This document shows positions 18,471 through 26,406 of a DNA stretch of 32,072 nt, piece by piece. Under the pieces are notes generated by a model. It had not been told where the DNA came from. It searched no databases and saw only the letters and a program-made list of their open reading frames with translations. The DNA comes from Desulfobulbaceae bacterium UBA5173 (GTDB taxonomy: Bacteria; Desulfobacterota; Desulfobulbia; Desulfobulbales; Desulfobulbaceae), in the NCBI GenBank assembly GCA_002413355.1, contig DHWV01000010.1:1-32072 (forward strand). Reading direction: 5' to 3'. Position 1 is the stretch's first letter; the number at the start of each line of letters is the position of its first letter. The position numbers were made by a program, and so were the translations under genes.

Positions 18471-19130
18471 CTACTCCGCACTCAGCTCTTTGCCGCAATG
18501 CTTGCAGAGCTGGGCGCGGGCCTTGATCAGTTCGGCGCAGTAAGGACATTCGCGCAGGAAATGATTGGCAAGAATCTGCCTGATAGCCAAGTTGACCGCA
18601 TGCTCCAAGCTCGGATCCGTGAAGGTGTGATTGCGCAGTGGCTCGATGCTGGCAATGTCGTTCAGCTCGGCGAGCAGCTCGGCGGCTTGGCGGCGGAGCG
18701 TGATATCAGCGGCATTGTCGGTCAGCAGATGAATGACTGGCCTGATGTCCTTGTTCGCCACACAGCCGCAGAGCTGGCCAGCCGCCATTTTTTCGGCCTG
18801 ATAGCGGACGCTCTGCCGCCGCAGAGCATCAATGTCCACGGCGCAGCCAGTGAAGGCAAATTTGCTGCCCACCATCATGCTGTAGTTTTCTTGGCTGTCA
18901 GGCAGCTCCATATGCCGGTAGGAACCGACATGTCCGTATTGATTTTCAATGAACTCCCAGCCATTGACGAAGAGCGGGCATTCGTCGTTCAAGCAGATAA
19001 AGAGGAATTCTGACCCCCAACCCAAGCCGTCGCCGACGTGCATGGGTGGCGCGTTGCACAGGGTCAATTCCGTCTTGCAGTGGGGGCAGACGTGTTTTTC
19101 GTCCAAATAGGCAAGCACTCGTTCCAGCAT
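18471..19130 (-). CDS. Double zinc-ribbon protein with HEAT-like middle, function unknown
   Basis: I do not recognise a characterised family. The 219-aa protein begins with a zinc ribbon (CPHC at residues 15-18 and a CLNDEC further on). This is embedded in a conserved-looking Trp/Gly-rich stretch (GDGLGWGSEFLFIC) and a segment ending GSKFAFTGCAVD. The middle (about 135-185) is helical with a HEAT-repeat flavour (LRRQAAELLAELNDIASIEPL). The C-terminus is a second, canonical zinc ribbon, CPYCAELIKARAQLCKHCG. AAGGAG lies 10 bases before the ATG. There is no signal peptide, so it is cytoplasmic. It is 49 bp downstream of the OmpA-like gene. A protein- or nucleic-acid-binding adaptor is the likeliest role, but that is inference. 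Confidence 0.8.
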   Translation of the reverse strand: MLERVLAYLDEKHVCPHCKTELTLCNAPPMHVGDGLGWGSEFLFICLNDECPLFVNGWEFIENQYGHVGSYRHMELPDSQENYSMMVGSKFAFTGCAVDIDALRRQSVRYQAEKMAAGQLCGCVANKDIRPVIHLLTDNAADITLRRQAAELLAELNDIASIEPLRNHTFTDPSLEHAVNLAIRQILANHFLRECPYCAELIKARAQLCKHCGKELSAE

Positions 19131-19179
19131 GACGCTGCGGCTCCTTACGGTAAAATGAATAGAGATTGCTCTGCTCGGC

Positions 19180-20289
19180 TCACTTTCCCTTCCTGATGGC
19201 GACCGTCACCCGGCGGTTGAGCCGTCGGCCTTCTTCGGTCTTGTTGGAAGCAGCCGGTTTTGCGTAGCCGTACCAGTAGAGCAGCACGCGGCCTTTTTTG
19301 AGCGGGAAATTGTCGAGCAGGTATTGTTGTGCGCTTTCAGCTCTGCGCCGGGAAAGGTTGATGTTGTGCTGCTTGGTGCCACGAATGTCACAGAAGCCGG
19401 ACAGCACCGCGTATTCATGCGGATGTTCAGTCAAATAGCGGCCCAGCCGGTCCAAGGTGTTCCGATGTTCCTTGCCAATGGCTGCTTTGTCAAAGGCAAA
19501 AAGGACATTCTGGAACGGGCTGTTCGCAGGCATGTAGAGTTTGCCGAGCAGGTGCTCAGGATGTTCGGCCACTGTGTCAAAATCAATCACCTGCGAGCAA
19601 TCGTTGACTGCGGCGATATCGTTGAGCAGCTTCTCCGCGCTCTGGTTGGTCGCGCTGCTGATCAAGTTGAAGCAGACATCGTATTTCGCGGCCAGCTTTT
19701 TGGCTTGGGCCAATGGCTCCGGTTCATCGATCCCTTCAAAGCGGGAGGCCGCCCCGTTGCTGAACAGGAAAACTTCAGTGCGGCCTGGCAGGGGAAGTAG
19801 ATACTCCAGCTTCATCAGAGCAGTCTGGAGCATCGGTGGCCCAAAACTGGTCACGGGCAGCTGCTCTAAGGCAGCAGAGAATTCTTCCTGCTTGTAATTA
19901 TGCAGCCGGTAATAGGGATGAAAGCTCTGCTCCGCGCCGGGCAGCCACATTACATTTCGCCAGTGCGGATACAGCCCTGTCTGCCAATTCAGCTCCGGCA
20001 GGCTTTCGTTGCTTTTGAGCAGAATTTGCTTCGACATCTCCAGTCGAGTCATGCCATCCCGGTATGGCACATCCATCGCTGTGGACGGGTCATAAAAAAT
20101 AAAAAAATTATCCGCCATGCGGATGTATTGCGGCTTTTTTTCGGTTGGGAAAGCATCTGGCTGCCAAATCCAATCCTTTTTGTTGAAAGGTTTCTTGCTT
20201 TTTTTGCTGCGGGCAGGGGAATCCGCAGGCAAGACAAGGAGTAGGACGGCCAGCAGCGCGGTCAACAGCCGCAGCGTTCGAGAAATCAT
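19180..20289 (-). CDS. Exported OmpA-family protein with VWA-like N-terminal domain
   Basis: This is a 369-aa envelope protein. A signal peptide is evident (basic MISRTLR, then hydrophobic LLTALLAVLLLVLP, then a polar PADSPARS end). The middle (about 55-240) looks like a von Willebrand A fold: FFIFYDPSTAMD, then TRLEMSKQILL, and later TEVFLFSNGA. The MIDAS motif DxSxS is degenerate (DPSTA). The last ~115 residues are an OmpA/MotB-like peptidoglycan-binding domain: NVLFAFDKAAI, GFCDIRGTKQHNINLSRRRA, and RRLNRRV at the end. ATG 20289 is chosen because GAGGA lies 8 bases upstream; in-frame ATGs at 20307 and 20334 would spoil the signal peptide. It follows the MBL gene by 19 bp. Role is probably structural, anchoring a periplasmic complex to the wall. 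Confidence 0.85.
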   Translation of the reverse strand: MISRTLRLLTALLAVLLLVLPADSPARSKKSKKPFNKKDWIWQPDAFPTEKKPQYIRMADNFFIFYDPSTAMDVPYRDGMTRLEMSKQILLKSNESLPELNWQTGLYPHWRNVMWLPGAEQSFHPYYRLHNYKQEEFSAALEQLPVTSFGPPMLQTALMKLEYLLPLPGRTEVFLFSNGAASRFEGIDEPEPLAQAKKLAAKYDVCFNLISSATNQSAEKLLNDIAAVNDCSQVIDFDTVAEHPEHLLGKLYMPANSPFQNVLFAFDKAAIGKEHRNTLDRLGRYLTEHPHEYAVLSGFCDIRGTKQHNINLSRRRAESAQQYLLDNFPLKKGRVLLYWYGYAKPAASNKTEEGRRLNRRVTVAIRKGK

Positions 20290-20308
20290 GATGTTTTTCC
20301 TCAACATG

Positions 20309-21058
20309 TTAGAAGCGCACGCAGTCTTCGGCAACCGGCAGCAGGGTGTTCGGTCTGGCGTTCACCATTTTTTTGACCGTCTCCAGCTCATTCCGCCGCA
20401 CCTCGTGATCCAGATGAACTAAGGCGACTTGGCCGATTTCCAGCTCATCCGCAAGCTGAAGGGTGCTATTGACCGAGCCGTGATAAGGATAAGTATCAAT
20501 CATGCTGAATGATTCGTGGACAACAAAATCGCAGCCCCGGATCAATTCTCTGGCGTGCTTTCCCGCCCGGCCGTCGCCGCTGTAGTAAAATTTGGTGAGT
20601 CCGTCCTCCAGCCGCAGGCCGAGGTTGTATTGCGAGTGCTGGGTCAGGGCGGCAGACCACGTCATTCCAGCCAAAGAAATGGTCTCCTGCGCATGAAGAC
20701 GATGAAATTCAAAGGTAAAACTCAATTTTTTTTCAAACGTAGGATAGGCCAACTCCAACGCAGCCCGAACTTTCAGGTCTATGCCCTTCTGACCGACAAT
20801 GGCCAACGGCCGGGTGCGGCCCAACTGCCAGAGCCGCAGAAACAGCAACGGCAGGCCAAGAAAATGATCGCCGTGAAAATGAGAAATCCAGATGCAGTCT
20901 AAGGCATCAGGCTGTTCAACAGTCCGAAAATATTGATGCGGCACCGAGAATCCGCAGTCGAGCAGTATCCTAGCACCGTTGCTGGCGGTGATCAAGGATG
21001 AGCTGTTGCCGTGCGCGGTGTCACAGGCTTCCCCGACTCCAAGAAAGAAGATTTCCAC
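20309..21058 (-). CDS. MBL-fold metallo-hydrolase (RNase Z-like)
   Basis: The 249-aa protein has the metallo-beta-lactamase fold metal motif HFHGDH with His60, His62, Asp64 and His65. It opens with an RNase Z/ElaC-type GVGEACDTAHGNSSSLI. Later family elements are GDGRAGKHA (metal Asp) and VHLDHE near the C-terminus. It is shorter than tRNase Z (~305 aa) and I see no clear exosite arm, so a general phosphodiesterase or hydrolase of this superfamily is safer than tRNase Z. The start is GTG 21058 with GGAG 8 bases upstream. It sits between the HD-domain gene (23 bp) and the OmpA-like gene (19 bp), and all three are probably co-transcribed. Confidence 0.85.
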   Translation of the reverse strand: MEIFFLGVGEACDTAHGNSSSLITASNGARILLDCGFSVPHQYFRTVEQPDALDCIWISHFHGDHFLGLPLLFLRLWQLGRTRPLAIVGQKGIDLKVRAALELAYPTFEKKLSFTFEFHRLHAQETISLAGMTWSAALTQHSQYNLGLRLEDGLTKFYYSGDGRAGKHARELIRGCDFVVHESFSMIDTYPYHGSVNSTLQLADELEIGQVALVHLDHEVRRNELETVKKMVNARPNTLLPVAEDCVRF

Positions 21059-21081
21059 CGTAGCTGCTCCGTTTGCGCAAT

Positions 21082-21798
21082 TTATACCTTGTGATCTTCA
21101 TAAACGGAAGGTTCTGCTGCCGGACTCCTGACGGCCCCGTCTTTTCTGTCTGTACTCGTTGTAATATATGTGCTTTCCGCCGCTGAGGCAAGCCGATTGG
21201 CGGAGAATTCTGGAAAAGCAGCGAGCGGCGATTTTTGCTGCGCAAGCAGCCCGGCCAGATCTTCAGGAGCAAAGTCTAACAAGGAGAAAAGCTGTTCCTT
21301 CAACACGTTGCATTTTCTGAAATTATACCGAATGCCCTCCTGCTTGCAGGTATCGCCGCCGCTGTAGCGTTCCAAAATGTAGTCCAGCCGTTCGGGTAGG
21401 CTGACAATCTGGTCGTGTAGGACGCGCTTGTCGGCGTAATAGACGATTTCAACTGGAGAAAAAATACCTGCCGCATACCGCTCCGGGGAAAAATCCGGCA
21501 GGACGACATGCCCGGCGACAATTGCAGCGATTTCCGGGAAGCCAAGGCTGCGGCAGAGTTCCGCGCCTGCCTTGGCATGATTTTCGCCACTGCTCAGGCA
21601 CGGTGTTTTAGCGATGTCGTGTAGGAGCGCGCCGCTGACGCAGAGCTGAAGATCAGGCGGCTGGCTGCTTGTTCTTTGCAGCTTTTTGGCCAGCAGTTCG
21701 GCAATTCTGGCAACCATGAGCGAATGCGCCCGGATGTTGGCCAGCATTCCGTGCTGTTCCATCAGCGCGGCGCAGGCGGCAGGATCGGGAATATTCAC
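21082..21798 (-). CDS. HD-domain phosphohydrolase-like protein
   Basis: The 238-aa protein carries an HDIG-type HD domain: His25 (RAHSLMVA), the His60-Asp61 pair (ALLHDIAKT), His74 (NHAKAGAEL), a later AGHVV histidine and a metal-binding Asp in YYADKRV. This covers residues 1-155 and fits small stand-alone metal-dependent phosphohydrolases. The last ~40 residues are Ser/Ala-rich and probably disordered. GTG 21798 overlaps the hemE stop by 4 nt (GTGA), showing translational coupling with haem synthesis. The substrate is unknown. Confidence 0.87.
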   Translation of the reverse strand: MNIPDPAACAALMEQHGMLANIRAHSLMVARIAELLAKKLQRTSSQPPDLQLCVSGALLHDIAKTPCLSSGENHAKAGAELCRSLGFPEIAAIVAGHVVLPDFSPERYAAGIFSPVEIVYYADKRVLHDQIVSLPERLDYILERYSGGDTCKQEGIRYNFRKCNVLKEQLFSLLDFAPEDLAGLLAQQKSPLAAFPEFSANRLASAAESTYITTSTDRKDGAVRSPAAEPSVYEDHKV

Positions 21799-22826
21799 GG
21801 CCTAACAACGCGGCTGAGGCGATGCACCGCTTCAACGGCAATTGTTACCTGCTCCGGCGACGTTTGCGGCAAAATGCCGTGGCCGAGATTGAAAATATGG
21901 CCTTTTGCCGCCCTGCCTTCAGCCAGAATCACGGCAATCCGTTGTTCCAGCTCCTCGTTGGGCAGGAAAAGAGCGACCGGATCCAAGTTGCCTTGCAGAA
22001 CGTGGCCGCCAGCCAGTTTGGCCGCATCATCCAGCTTGATCCGCCAGTCCAAGCCCAGCACATCAGCCCCGGCGGTACTGCTCAGTTCAAGCAACGTCGT
22101 GCCGTTGTTGGCAAAATAGATGATCGGCACATCGGTCATCTTGCGCAGATCAGCGATGATAGATTGCACATAGGGCAGGGCGAAACGTTCAAAATCACAG
22201 GGAGCGAGAATGCCTGCCCATGAATCAAAAATCTGCAAAACCTGCGCTCCGGCCCGCGCCTGCGCTTGCAGGTAGAGGCTGGTGCAGCGGGTAATTTTTT
22301 CCAGCAGGGCGTGATACAGCTCCGGCTGCTGATAGGCCATGCGCTTGGTTTCCAAGAAAACTTTGGAAGAGCCGCCTTCAATCAGGTAGGTAGCCAGCGT
22401 GAACGGTGCGCCGGAAAAACCAATCAGCGGCACCTTGAGCGCGCGGCGGAGCAGGCGGATGGTTTCCAGCACAAAGGGCAGGTCTGCTTCCGGGTCGGGG
22501 ATGCGCAGGCGGTCAACAGCGGCCTGCGTCCGCACTGGCTCCGAGAAAACCGGCCCTTTGCTTTCGTGGAACTCCAAGGCCAGCCCCATCGCCTCCATCG
22601 GAATCAGAATGTCCGAAAAGAGGATAGCGGCATCAAAGCCAAAAATATCAACAGGCTGAATGGTGACTTCGGTACACAGCTCCGGGCGTTTACACAGCTC
22701 CAGAAAGCTGACTTTGCCGCGCACAGCCTGATAGTCGGGCAGATAGCGGCCAGCTTGGCGCATGAACCAGACCGGCGTGTATTCAGTGTGCTCGCCCCGG
22801 CAAGCACGTAAGAAAATGTCGTTCAT
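21795..22826 (-). CDS. hemE: Uroporphyrinogen decarboxylase (HemE)
   Basis: HemE removes four carboxyls from uroporphyrinogen III to give coproporphyrinogen III in the cytoplasm. The 343-aa length is normal. The N-terminal signature PVWFMRQAGRYLPDY (Arg23, Arg27) is intact, as are the catalytic Asp72 in FSDI, the second signature GFSGAPFTLATYLIEGG and the C-terminal HIFNLGHGILP. This makes a true decarboxylase more likely than a methyltransferase homologue of the same superfamily. ATG 22826 lacks a strong Shine-Dalgarno; a palindrome TTGGTTACCAA (22831-22841) lies just upstream. Nearby on the same strand is an AhbD-like haem synthase gene. Confidence 0.95.
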   Translation of the reverse strand: MNDIFLRACRGEHTEYTPVWFMRQAGRYLPDYQAVRGKVSFLELCKRPELCTEVTIQPVDIFGFDAAILFSDILIPMEAMGLALEFHESKGPVFSEPVRTQAAVDRLRIPDPEADLPFVLETIRLLRRALKVPLIGFSGAPFTLATYLIEGGSSKVFLETKRMAYQQPELYHALLEKITRCTSLYLQAQARAGAQVLQIFDSWAGILAPCDFERFALPYVQSIIADLRKMTDVPIIYFANNGTTLLELSSTAGADVLGLDWRIKLDDAAKLAGGHVLQGNLDPVALFLPNEELEQRIAVILAEGRAAKGHIFNLGHGILPQTSPEQVTIAVEAVHRLSRVVRP

Positions 22827-22830
22827 TTAA

Positions 22831-22841
22831 TTGGTTACCAA
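22831..22841. promoter_or_regulatory. Palindrome immediately upstream of hemE
   Basis: TTGGT-T-ACCAA is a perfect 11-base palindrome 5 bp before the hemE start codon. A second near-palindrome, AAACTT-T-AAGTTT, follows within 25 bp. The 94-bp gap is AT-rich. It could be an operator or mRNA leader structure; no clear promoter hexamers were found. Confidence 0.25.
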
Positions 22842-22920
22842 ACGAAGGCGATAAACTTTAAGTTTTGGTTAAATTTCCTCGAAGCCGACAAAGCTGAAAG
22901 ACCGCTGACTATCGAAACTG

Positions 22921-23577
22921 TTATTTTTTATCTTGATCAATTATCTCGTTCATATATTTCATGATTTTATCAGATAATTGAAACAAATCATGACCTGAAA
23001 TTTGATGTTTTTCAGCTAAAGAAAAAATTTGTTCCATATTACTTTCTTTTCCCGATCCAGGATCTGGATAGCGGCCAGCCCATAAAATAAAACTTGATAA
23101 ATTACTTAATATGGCGAGTTCTTTTTCGTCAAGAGCAGGAATGAATTCCGCCAGTTTCTCAAGTTTGTGGTGTTTAAAATTACGTTCTTCAGAAGTGTAA
23201 CTTTCAACACCTTTTTTCATGATGATCATGCCTTTAAGGCAAATTTCAAGGCTGTAACCTACCAACATGAGTATGGTGGCGCAAAACTGAGAATCACAGA
23301 CCCCTCTTACCGAAACTGGCATTGTTTCAAAATCAGGCTTGCTTTGAACTAGAATTCCAGCTGCTTCAGACATGGCGCGAGCTTGAGTAAGCCACAGCAG
23401 TGGAGATTTCAGTTCTTCACTGCTGGGTGGTTTTGTGAAGTCAATTGGATAACCCGCAATTGTTTGTGCAACACCCCATTTATGGCAAGCTGATGCGCTG
23501 TAACCAAATGGATCTTTTGCAAAAAGCTCACGGTTAGGAAGAATGAATCGCTCAAAATGTTTCTCAAAGTTCATCAT
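22921..23577 (-). CDS. AT-rich orphan protein with HEPN-like helical core
   Basis: I do not recognise a named family. The 218-aa protein is helical and soluble. YSLEICLKGMI (about residue 105), HHKLEKLAE (about 132) and WAGRYP (about 166) follow the helix pattern seen in HEPN-type proteins, but the catalytic R-x(4-6)-H is not obvious, so this is tentative. The gene is visibly more AT-rich than its neighbours, with many AAT/TTT/ATT codons, which suggests transfer. ATG 23577 has no Shine-Dalgarno. TTG 23595, one base after the radical-SAM stop and preceded by AGGAG, would add six residues and couple the two genes; GTG 23619 is also possible. The stop lies 94 bp before hemE. Confidence 0.75.
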   Translation of the reverse strand: MMNFEKHFERFILPNRELFAKDPFGYSASACHKWGVAQTIAGYPIDFTKPPSSEELKSPLLWLTQARAMSEAAGILVQSKPDFETMPVSVRGVCDSQFCATILMLVGYSLEICLKGMIIMKKGVESYTSEERNFKHHKLEKLAEFIPALDEKELAILSNLSSFILWAGRYPDPGSGKESNMEQIFSLAEKHQISGHDLFQLSDKIMKYMNEIIDQDKK

Positions 23578-23596
23578 GATAAAAAAACTATACAAT

Positions 23597-24649
23597 TCAG
23601 CTCCTCGGCTGATATGCACAGAACGGCTCCTGCGCTAAATAATCACCGCTGACTGCGTAGGCTCTGGCGCGGCAGCCGCCGCAGACATTGACGTATTCGC
23701 AACGTCCGCAGTTTCCTTTATAGCCCTTGAAGTTGCGTAATTCCAGAAAAAGCGGAGACTGCTCCCAGATTTCCTGAAACCGCTGCTCGCGGATATTGCC
23801 AGCGGCCTTGGGAAAATAGCTGCACGGCAGGACGTTGCCGTCCACATCAATCAGGCAGATAAGTTGGCCGGCCAAGCAGCCTTTTGAGCCGCCGGTGGAG
23901 AATTGCAGGCTCCGCCGCTTGAATTTGTCGCCGTCCTGTTTGGCCCGCTGAAGAACGATGCGATAATATTGCGGGGCGCAGGTCGGGCGGACAAGCAGCT
24001 CCGGCTCCTCCTTCTCCATGTCATAGTGCCAATTGAGGATGTCCTCATATTCCGAGGCCGGAATTAGCTCTTCCATGATCTCTTGCCCGCGTCCGGTCGG
24101 CACAATCATGAAGAGATACCAGGCGGTCGCGCCAAGTCTCTTCACCAGCTCGTAGAGCTTGGGAACATCATCCTTGTTGCGCTGCGTGAAGGAGGAATTG
24201 ACGAGGAATTTGATACCGTGCGCATTGAACAGGCGGATGGCATTCATCGTGCCGTCAAACGCGCCGGGCTGATTGCGGAAATTGTCATGCACTGCCGCTG
24301 TCGAACCGTCCAAGCTGAGAGACACCATTTTGATGTCCGCCTCTTTGATCTTGCGGCAGATTTCCTCCGTGACCAAAGTGCCGTTGGTGGCCAGACACAT
24401 CCGCAAGCCAAGACCTGTGCCATAGGCGGCAATGTCAAAAATATCTGCTCGTAGCAGTGGTTCTCCGCCGGAAAGCACCACAACTGGGCTGGCATAAGAC
24501 TTGATGTCGTCTAAAACCCGCTTGGCCTCGTCCAAGGAGAAATCAGGATGGCCTTGCACTTCAAGGGCGGAAGATGAACGACAATGCACGCAGTTGAGAT
24601 TGCAACGGCGGGTGGTCTCCCAAGCGATCCATTTCGGTTCAAAATCCAT
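23597..24649 (-). CDS. ahbD: Radical SAM haem-pathway protein, AhbD-like (haem b synthase)
   Basis: AhbD converts iron-coproporphyrin III to haem b by two radical oxidative decarboxylations. The 350-aa protein has the radical-SAM CNLNCVHC motif (Cys16, Cys20, Cys23) right after WIAWETTRR, which I recall from AhbD-type proteins. It also has the SGGEP SAM-binding motif and a Cys-rich SPASM-type C-terminus (CLAGQLIC, LPCSYFP, CGRCEYVNVCGGC, then EPFC) for auxiliary clusters. AhbC or NirJ-like relatives are the main alternatives. ATG 24649 has GGGGG five bases upstream; an ATG at 24700 would add 17 non-conserved residues. It is divergent from the UspA gene and lies upstream of the HEPN-like gene and hemE. 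Confidence 0.82.
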   Translation of the reverse strand: MDFEPKWIAWETTRRCNLNCVHCRSSSALEVQGHPDFSLDEAKRVLDDIKSYASPVVVLSGGEPLLRADIFDIAAYGTGLGLRMCLATNGTLVTEEICRKIKEADIKMVSLSLDGSTAAVHDNFRNQPGAFDGTMNAIRLFNAHGIKFLVNSSFTQRNKDDVPKLYELVKRLGATAWYLFMIVPTGRGQEIMEELIPASEYEDILNWHYDMEKEEPELLVRPTCAPQYYRIVLQRAKQDGDKFKRRSLQFSTGGSKGCLAGQLICLIDVDGNVLPCSYFPKAAGNIREQRFQEIWEQSPLFLELRNFKGYKGNCGRCEYVNVCGGCRARAYAVSGDYLAQEPFCAYQPRS

Positions 24650-24803
24650 TCCAGCCCCCTGCTTCGGAAAAACTGACTTGCGGAAAAAAGAAAAAGGCAA
24701 TAACTATGTCAACTATATTCGCCCTGCTGCTCAGGGTCAACTGCTTTGTGCGCCGTCCGGCAACGGCCAGCCGCCAGCTATCTTTTCATAAGGAGCACTT
24801 CTC

Positions 24804-25286
24804 ATGCAGGAAATCAAAACTGTTGTCACGCCTATAGATTTTTCGGACAACGCCAAGATGATCGCTGATTCAGCTTCCTACATCGCAGGCAAGTTCGGCG
24901 CGGAGCTGCATCTGGTTTTCGTGGTGCAGGACTTTGAGGATTATTCCGGCTTTTTTGTCCCGCCGGTCAATCTGCCCAATTTAACTAAGGATCTACTGGA
25001 ATCCGCCCAGCAAAAAATGGAGGAATTCGTTGAAAGTTGCCGGGAAAAAGCGGTGGCGGCAGGCGTTTCGGCCTTGCACAGCAAGGTGCTGACCGGCGAT
25101 GTGTCTGAAGAAATTCTTCAGTATGCCCATGAGGTGAGCAGCAATATGATCGTTATGGGAACGCACGGCTATAAAGGCTTAGAGCGGATCATGTTCGGCA
25201 GCGTGGCTGACAAGGTGGTGAAAACCGCCTGCTGCCCGGTCATGACCATCAATCCTTACCGCGAAAACTGCGGGAAGAAGGAGTGA
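24804..25286 (+). CDS. Universal stress protein (UspA family)
   Basis: This 160-aa single-domain Usp has the alpha/beta fold opening TVVTPIDFSDNA. Its C-terminal nucleotide motif is Gx2Gx9GS (GTHGYKGLERIMFGS), which marks the ATP-binding subgroup, and VVKTACCPVMTI follows as in the family. AGGAG (24791-24795) lies 8 bases before the ATG. The protein should be a cytoplasmic dimer. The 154-bp divergent gap to ahbD shows no clear promoter for this gene. The downstream hairpin at 25294-25328 probably ends the transcript. Confidence 0.93.
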   Translation: MQEIKTVVTPIDFSDNAKMIADSASYIAGKFGAELHLVFVVQDFEDYSGFFVPPVNLPNLTKDLLESAQQKMEEFVESCREKAVAAGVSALHSKVLTGDVSEEILQYAHEVSSNMIVMGTHGYKGLERIMFGSVADKVVKTACCPVMTINPYRENCGKKE

Positions 25287-25293
25287 GGCGCAA

Positions 25294-25328
25294 GGACAGG
25301 GAGGGAAAAATCGCGTCCCTTCCTGTCC
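25294..25328 (+). terminator. Strong hairpin downstream of UspA, possible terminator
   Basis: GGACAGGGAGGGA (25294-25306) pairs with TCCCTTCCTGTCC (25316-25328), 12 of 13 positions, around a 9-base loop. It begins 7 bp after the UspA stop. No T-run follows, so it may be a weak terminator or an mRNA-stabilising 3' structure. Confidence 0.4.
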
Positions 25329-25503
25329 GTCAGAAATTGTCACACAGAAGCTTCTTGACAAAACAGCATCTGCCGTCTAAGGTGCTCAACTTCATTGAAG
25401 GAGCAAAAATTGCTCGTCAGCTTGGCTGTCGTATGAATTGGTCATTCGGTTTTCTTTAATGGAGGCGGCACGCAGTGCCTGCTTCTCTGCGCTCAAGGAA
25501 AAA

Positions 25504-26406
25504 ATGCTGCAATATAACAACTTATCATTTTTTTTGACCGCAGCTACCTGCTTGCTGCTGGCCGCATTCGGCTCCGCTCCGGCAAAGGCTGCGGAGTACA
25601 CCATCGGTGTGCTCGCCAAAAGCGGCGATGTCAAGGCGATCTCCCAATGGAGCGCGCACGGCGACTATCTCAGCGAAGCGACCGGCGACTCTTTCTCGGT
25701 TGTGCCGGTGACCTTTGCCGCGATGGACAAGACCATCCGCGAGAAAAAGGTGGATTTCTTTCTGGCCAATCCTGCCATTTTCATTGAGATGCGGGAGCAG
25801 CACGGCGCAGTGGCTTTGGCGACCATGATCAACAGTGTTCATGGCAAGAGCGTGCATCAGTTCGGCGGTGTTATTTTTGTGCGAAAAGACAGCCCGATCA
25901 TGACCCTGAACGACATCAAAGGCAAGCGGTTCGGCTTTGTCAAAAAAACGTCTTTCGGCGGGCTTCATGCGGCGTTGTATCTGCTGAAGACCAACGGCGG
26001 CATTGATCCGTCAAGGGACTGTTCCGCGTATGCCGAGATCGGCACGCACGAAAAAGTCGTTGCAGCCGTGGCTGACGGTGCTGTTGATGTTGGCACTGTG
26101 CGGACAGACACGCTGGAGCGGATGGCTGAGGACGGCAAGATCAAGCTGGATGATTTCCGTATCCTTAATCAGGTTAAGGACGACTTTCCTTTTGTACATT
26201 CGACGATCCTTTACCCGGAATGGCCGCTGGCTGTTTTGCCGCATGTAGATAAAAAGGTTGGCGAGAAAGTGGCCGCCGCGCTTCATGATATGAAAGCCGA
26301 TGCCGCAGCAGCCAAGGATGCGAAGATAACCGGCTGGAAGAGTGCGGTTGATTACACTCCGGTGCTTGAATGCCTGCGCACCATCGGTGTGTCCGGCGGC
26401 GAATGA
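25504..26406 (+). CDS. Orphan periplasmic PhnD-like substrate-binding protein
   Basis: The 300-aa protein has a clear signal peptide ending near SAPAKAA before EYTIGVLAKSG. It then follows the PhnD/phosphonate- or phosphite-binding pattern: YLSEATGDSFSVVPV, VDFFLANPAIFIEM, GGVIFVRKDSPI, LNDIKGKRFGFV and VDVGTVRTDTLERM. No ABC permease or ATPase gene is nearby, so it may serve a sensor or a distant transporter. ATG 25504 is chosen because AAGGA lies 5 bases upstream and it starts the signal peptide; an earlier in-frame start at 25438 would bury it. The stop overlaps the ispE start by 4 nt. The ligand cannot be told from sequence. Confidence 0.87.
   Translation: MLQYNNLSFFLTAATCLLLAAFGSAPAKAAEYTIGVLAKSGDVKAISQWSAHGDYLSEATGDSFSVVPVTFAAMDKTIREKKVDFFLANPAIFIEMREQHGAVALATMINSVHGKSVHQFGGVIFVRKDSPIMTLNDIKGKRFGFVKKTSFGGLHAALYLLKTNGGIDPSRDCSAYAEIGTHEKVVAAVADGAVDVGTVRTDTLERMAEDGKIKLDDFRILNQVKDDFPFVHSTILYPEWPLAVLPHVDKKVGEKVAAALHDMKADAAAAKDAKITGWKSAVDYTPVLECLRTIGVSGGE

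Noticed and set aside
24707..24712. Minus-strand TTGACA as the ahbD -35
   Set aside because: Only a T/C-run is found at the -10 position, so the promoter is not supported beyond one hexamer.
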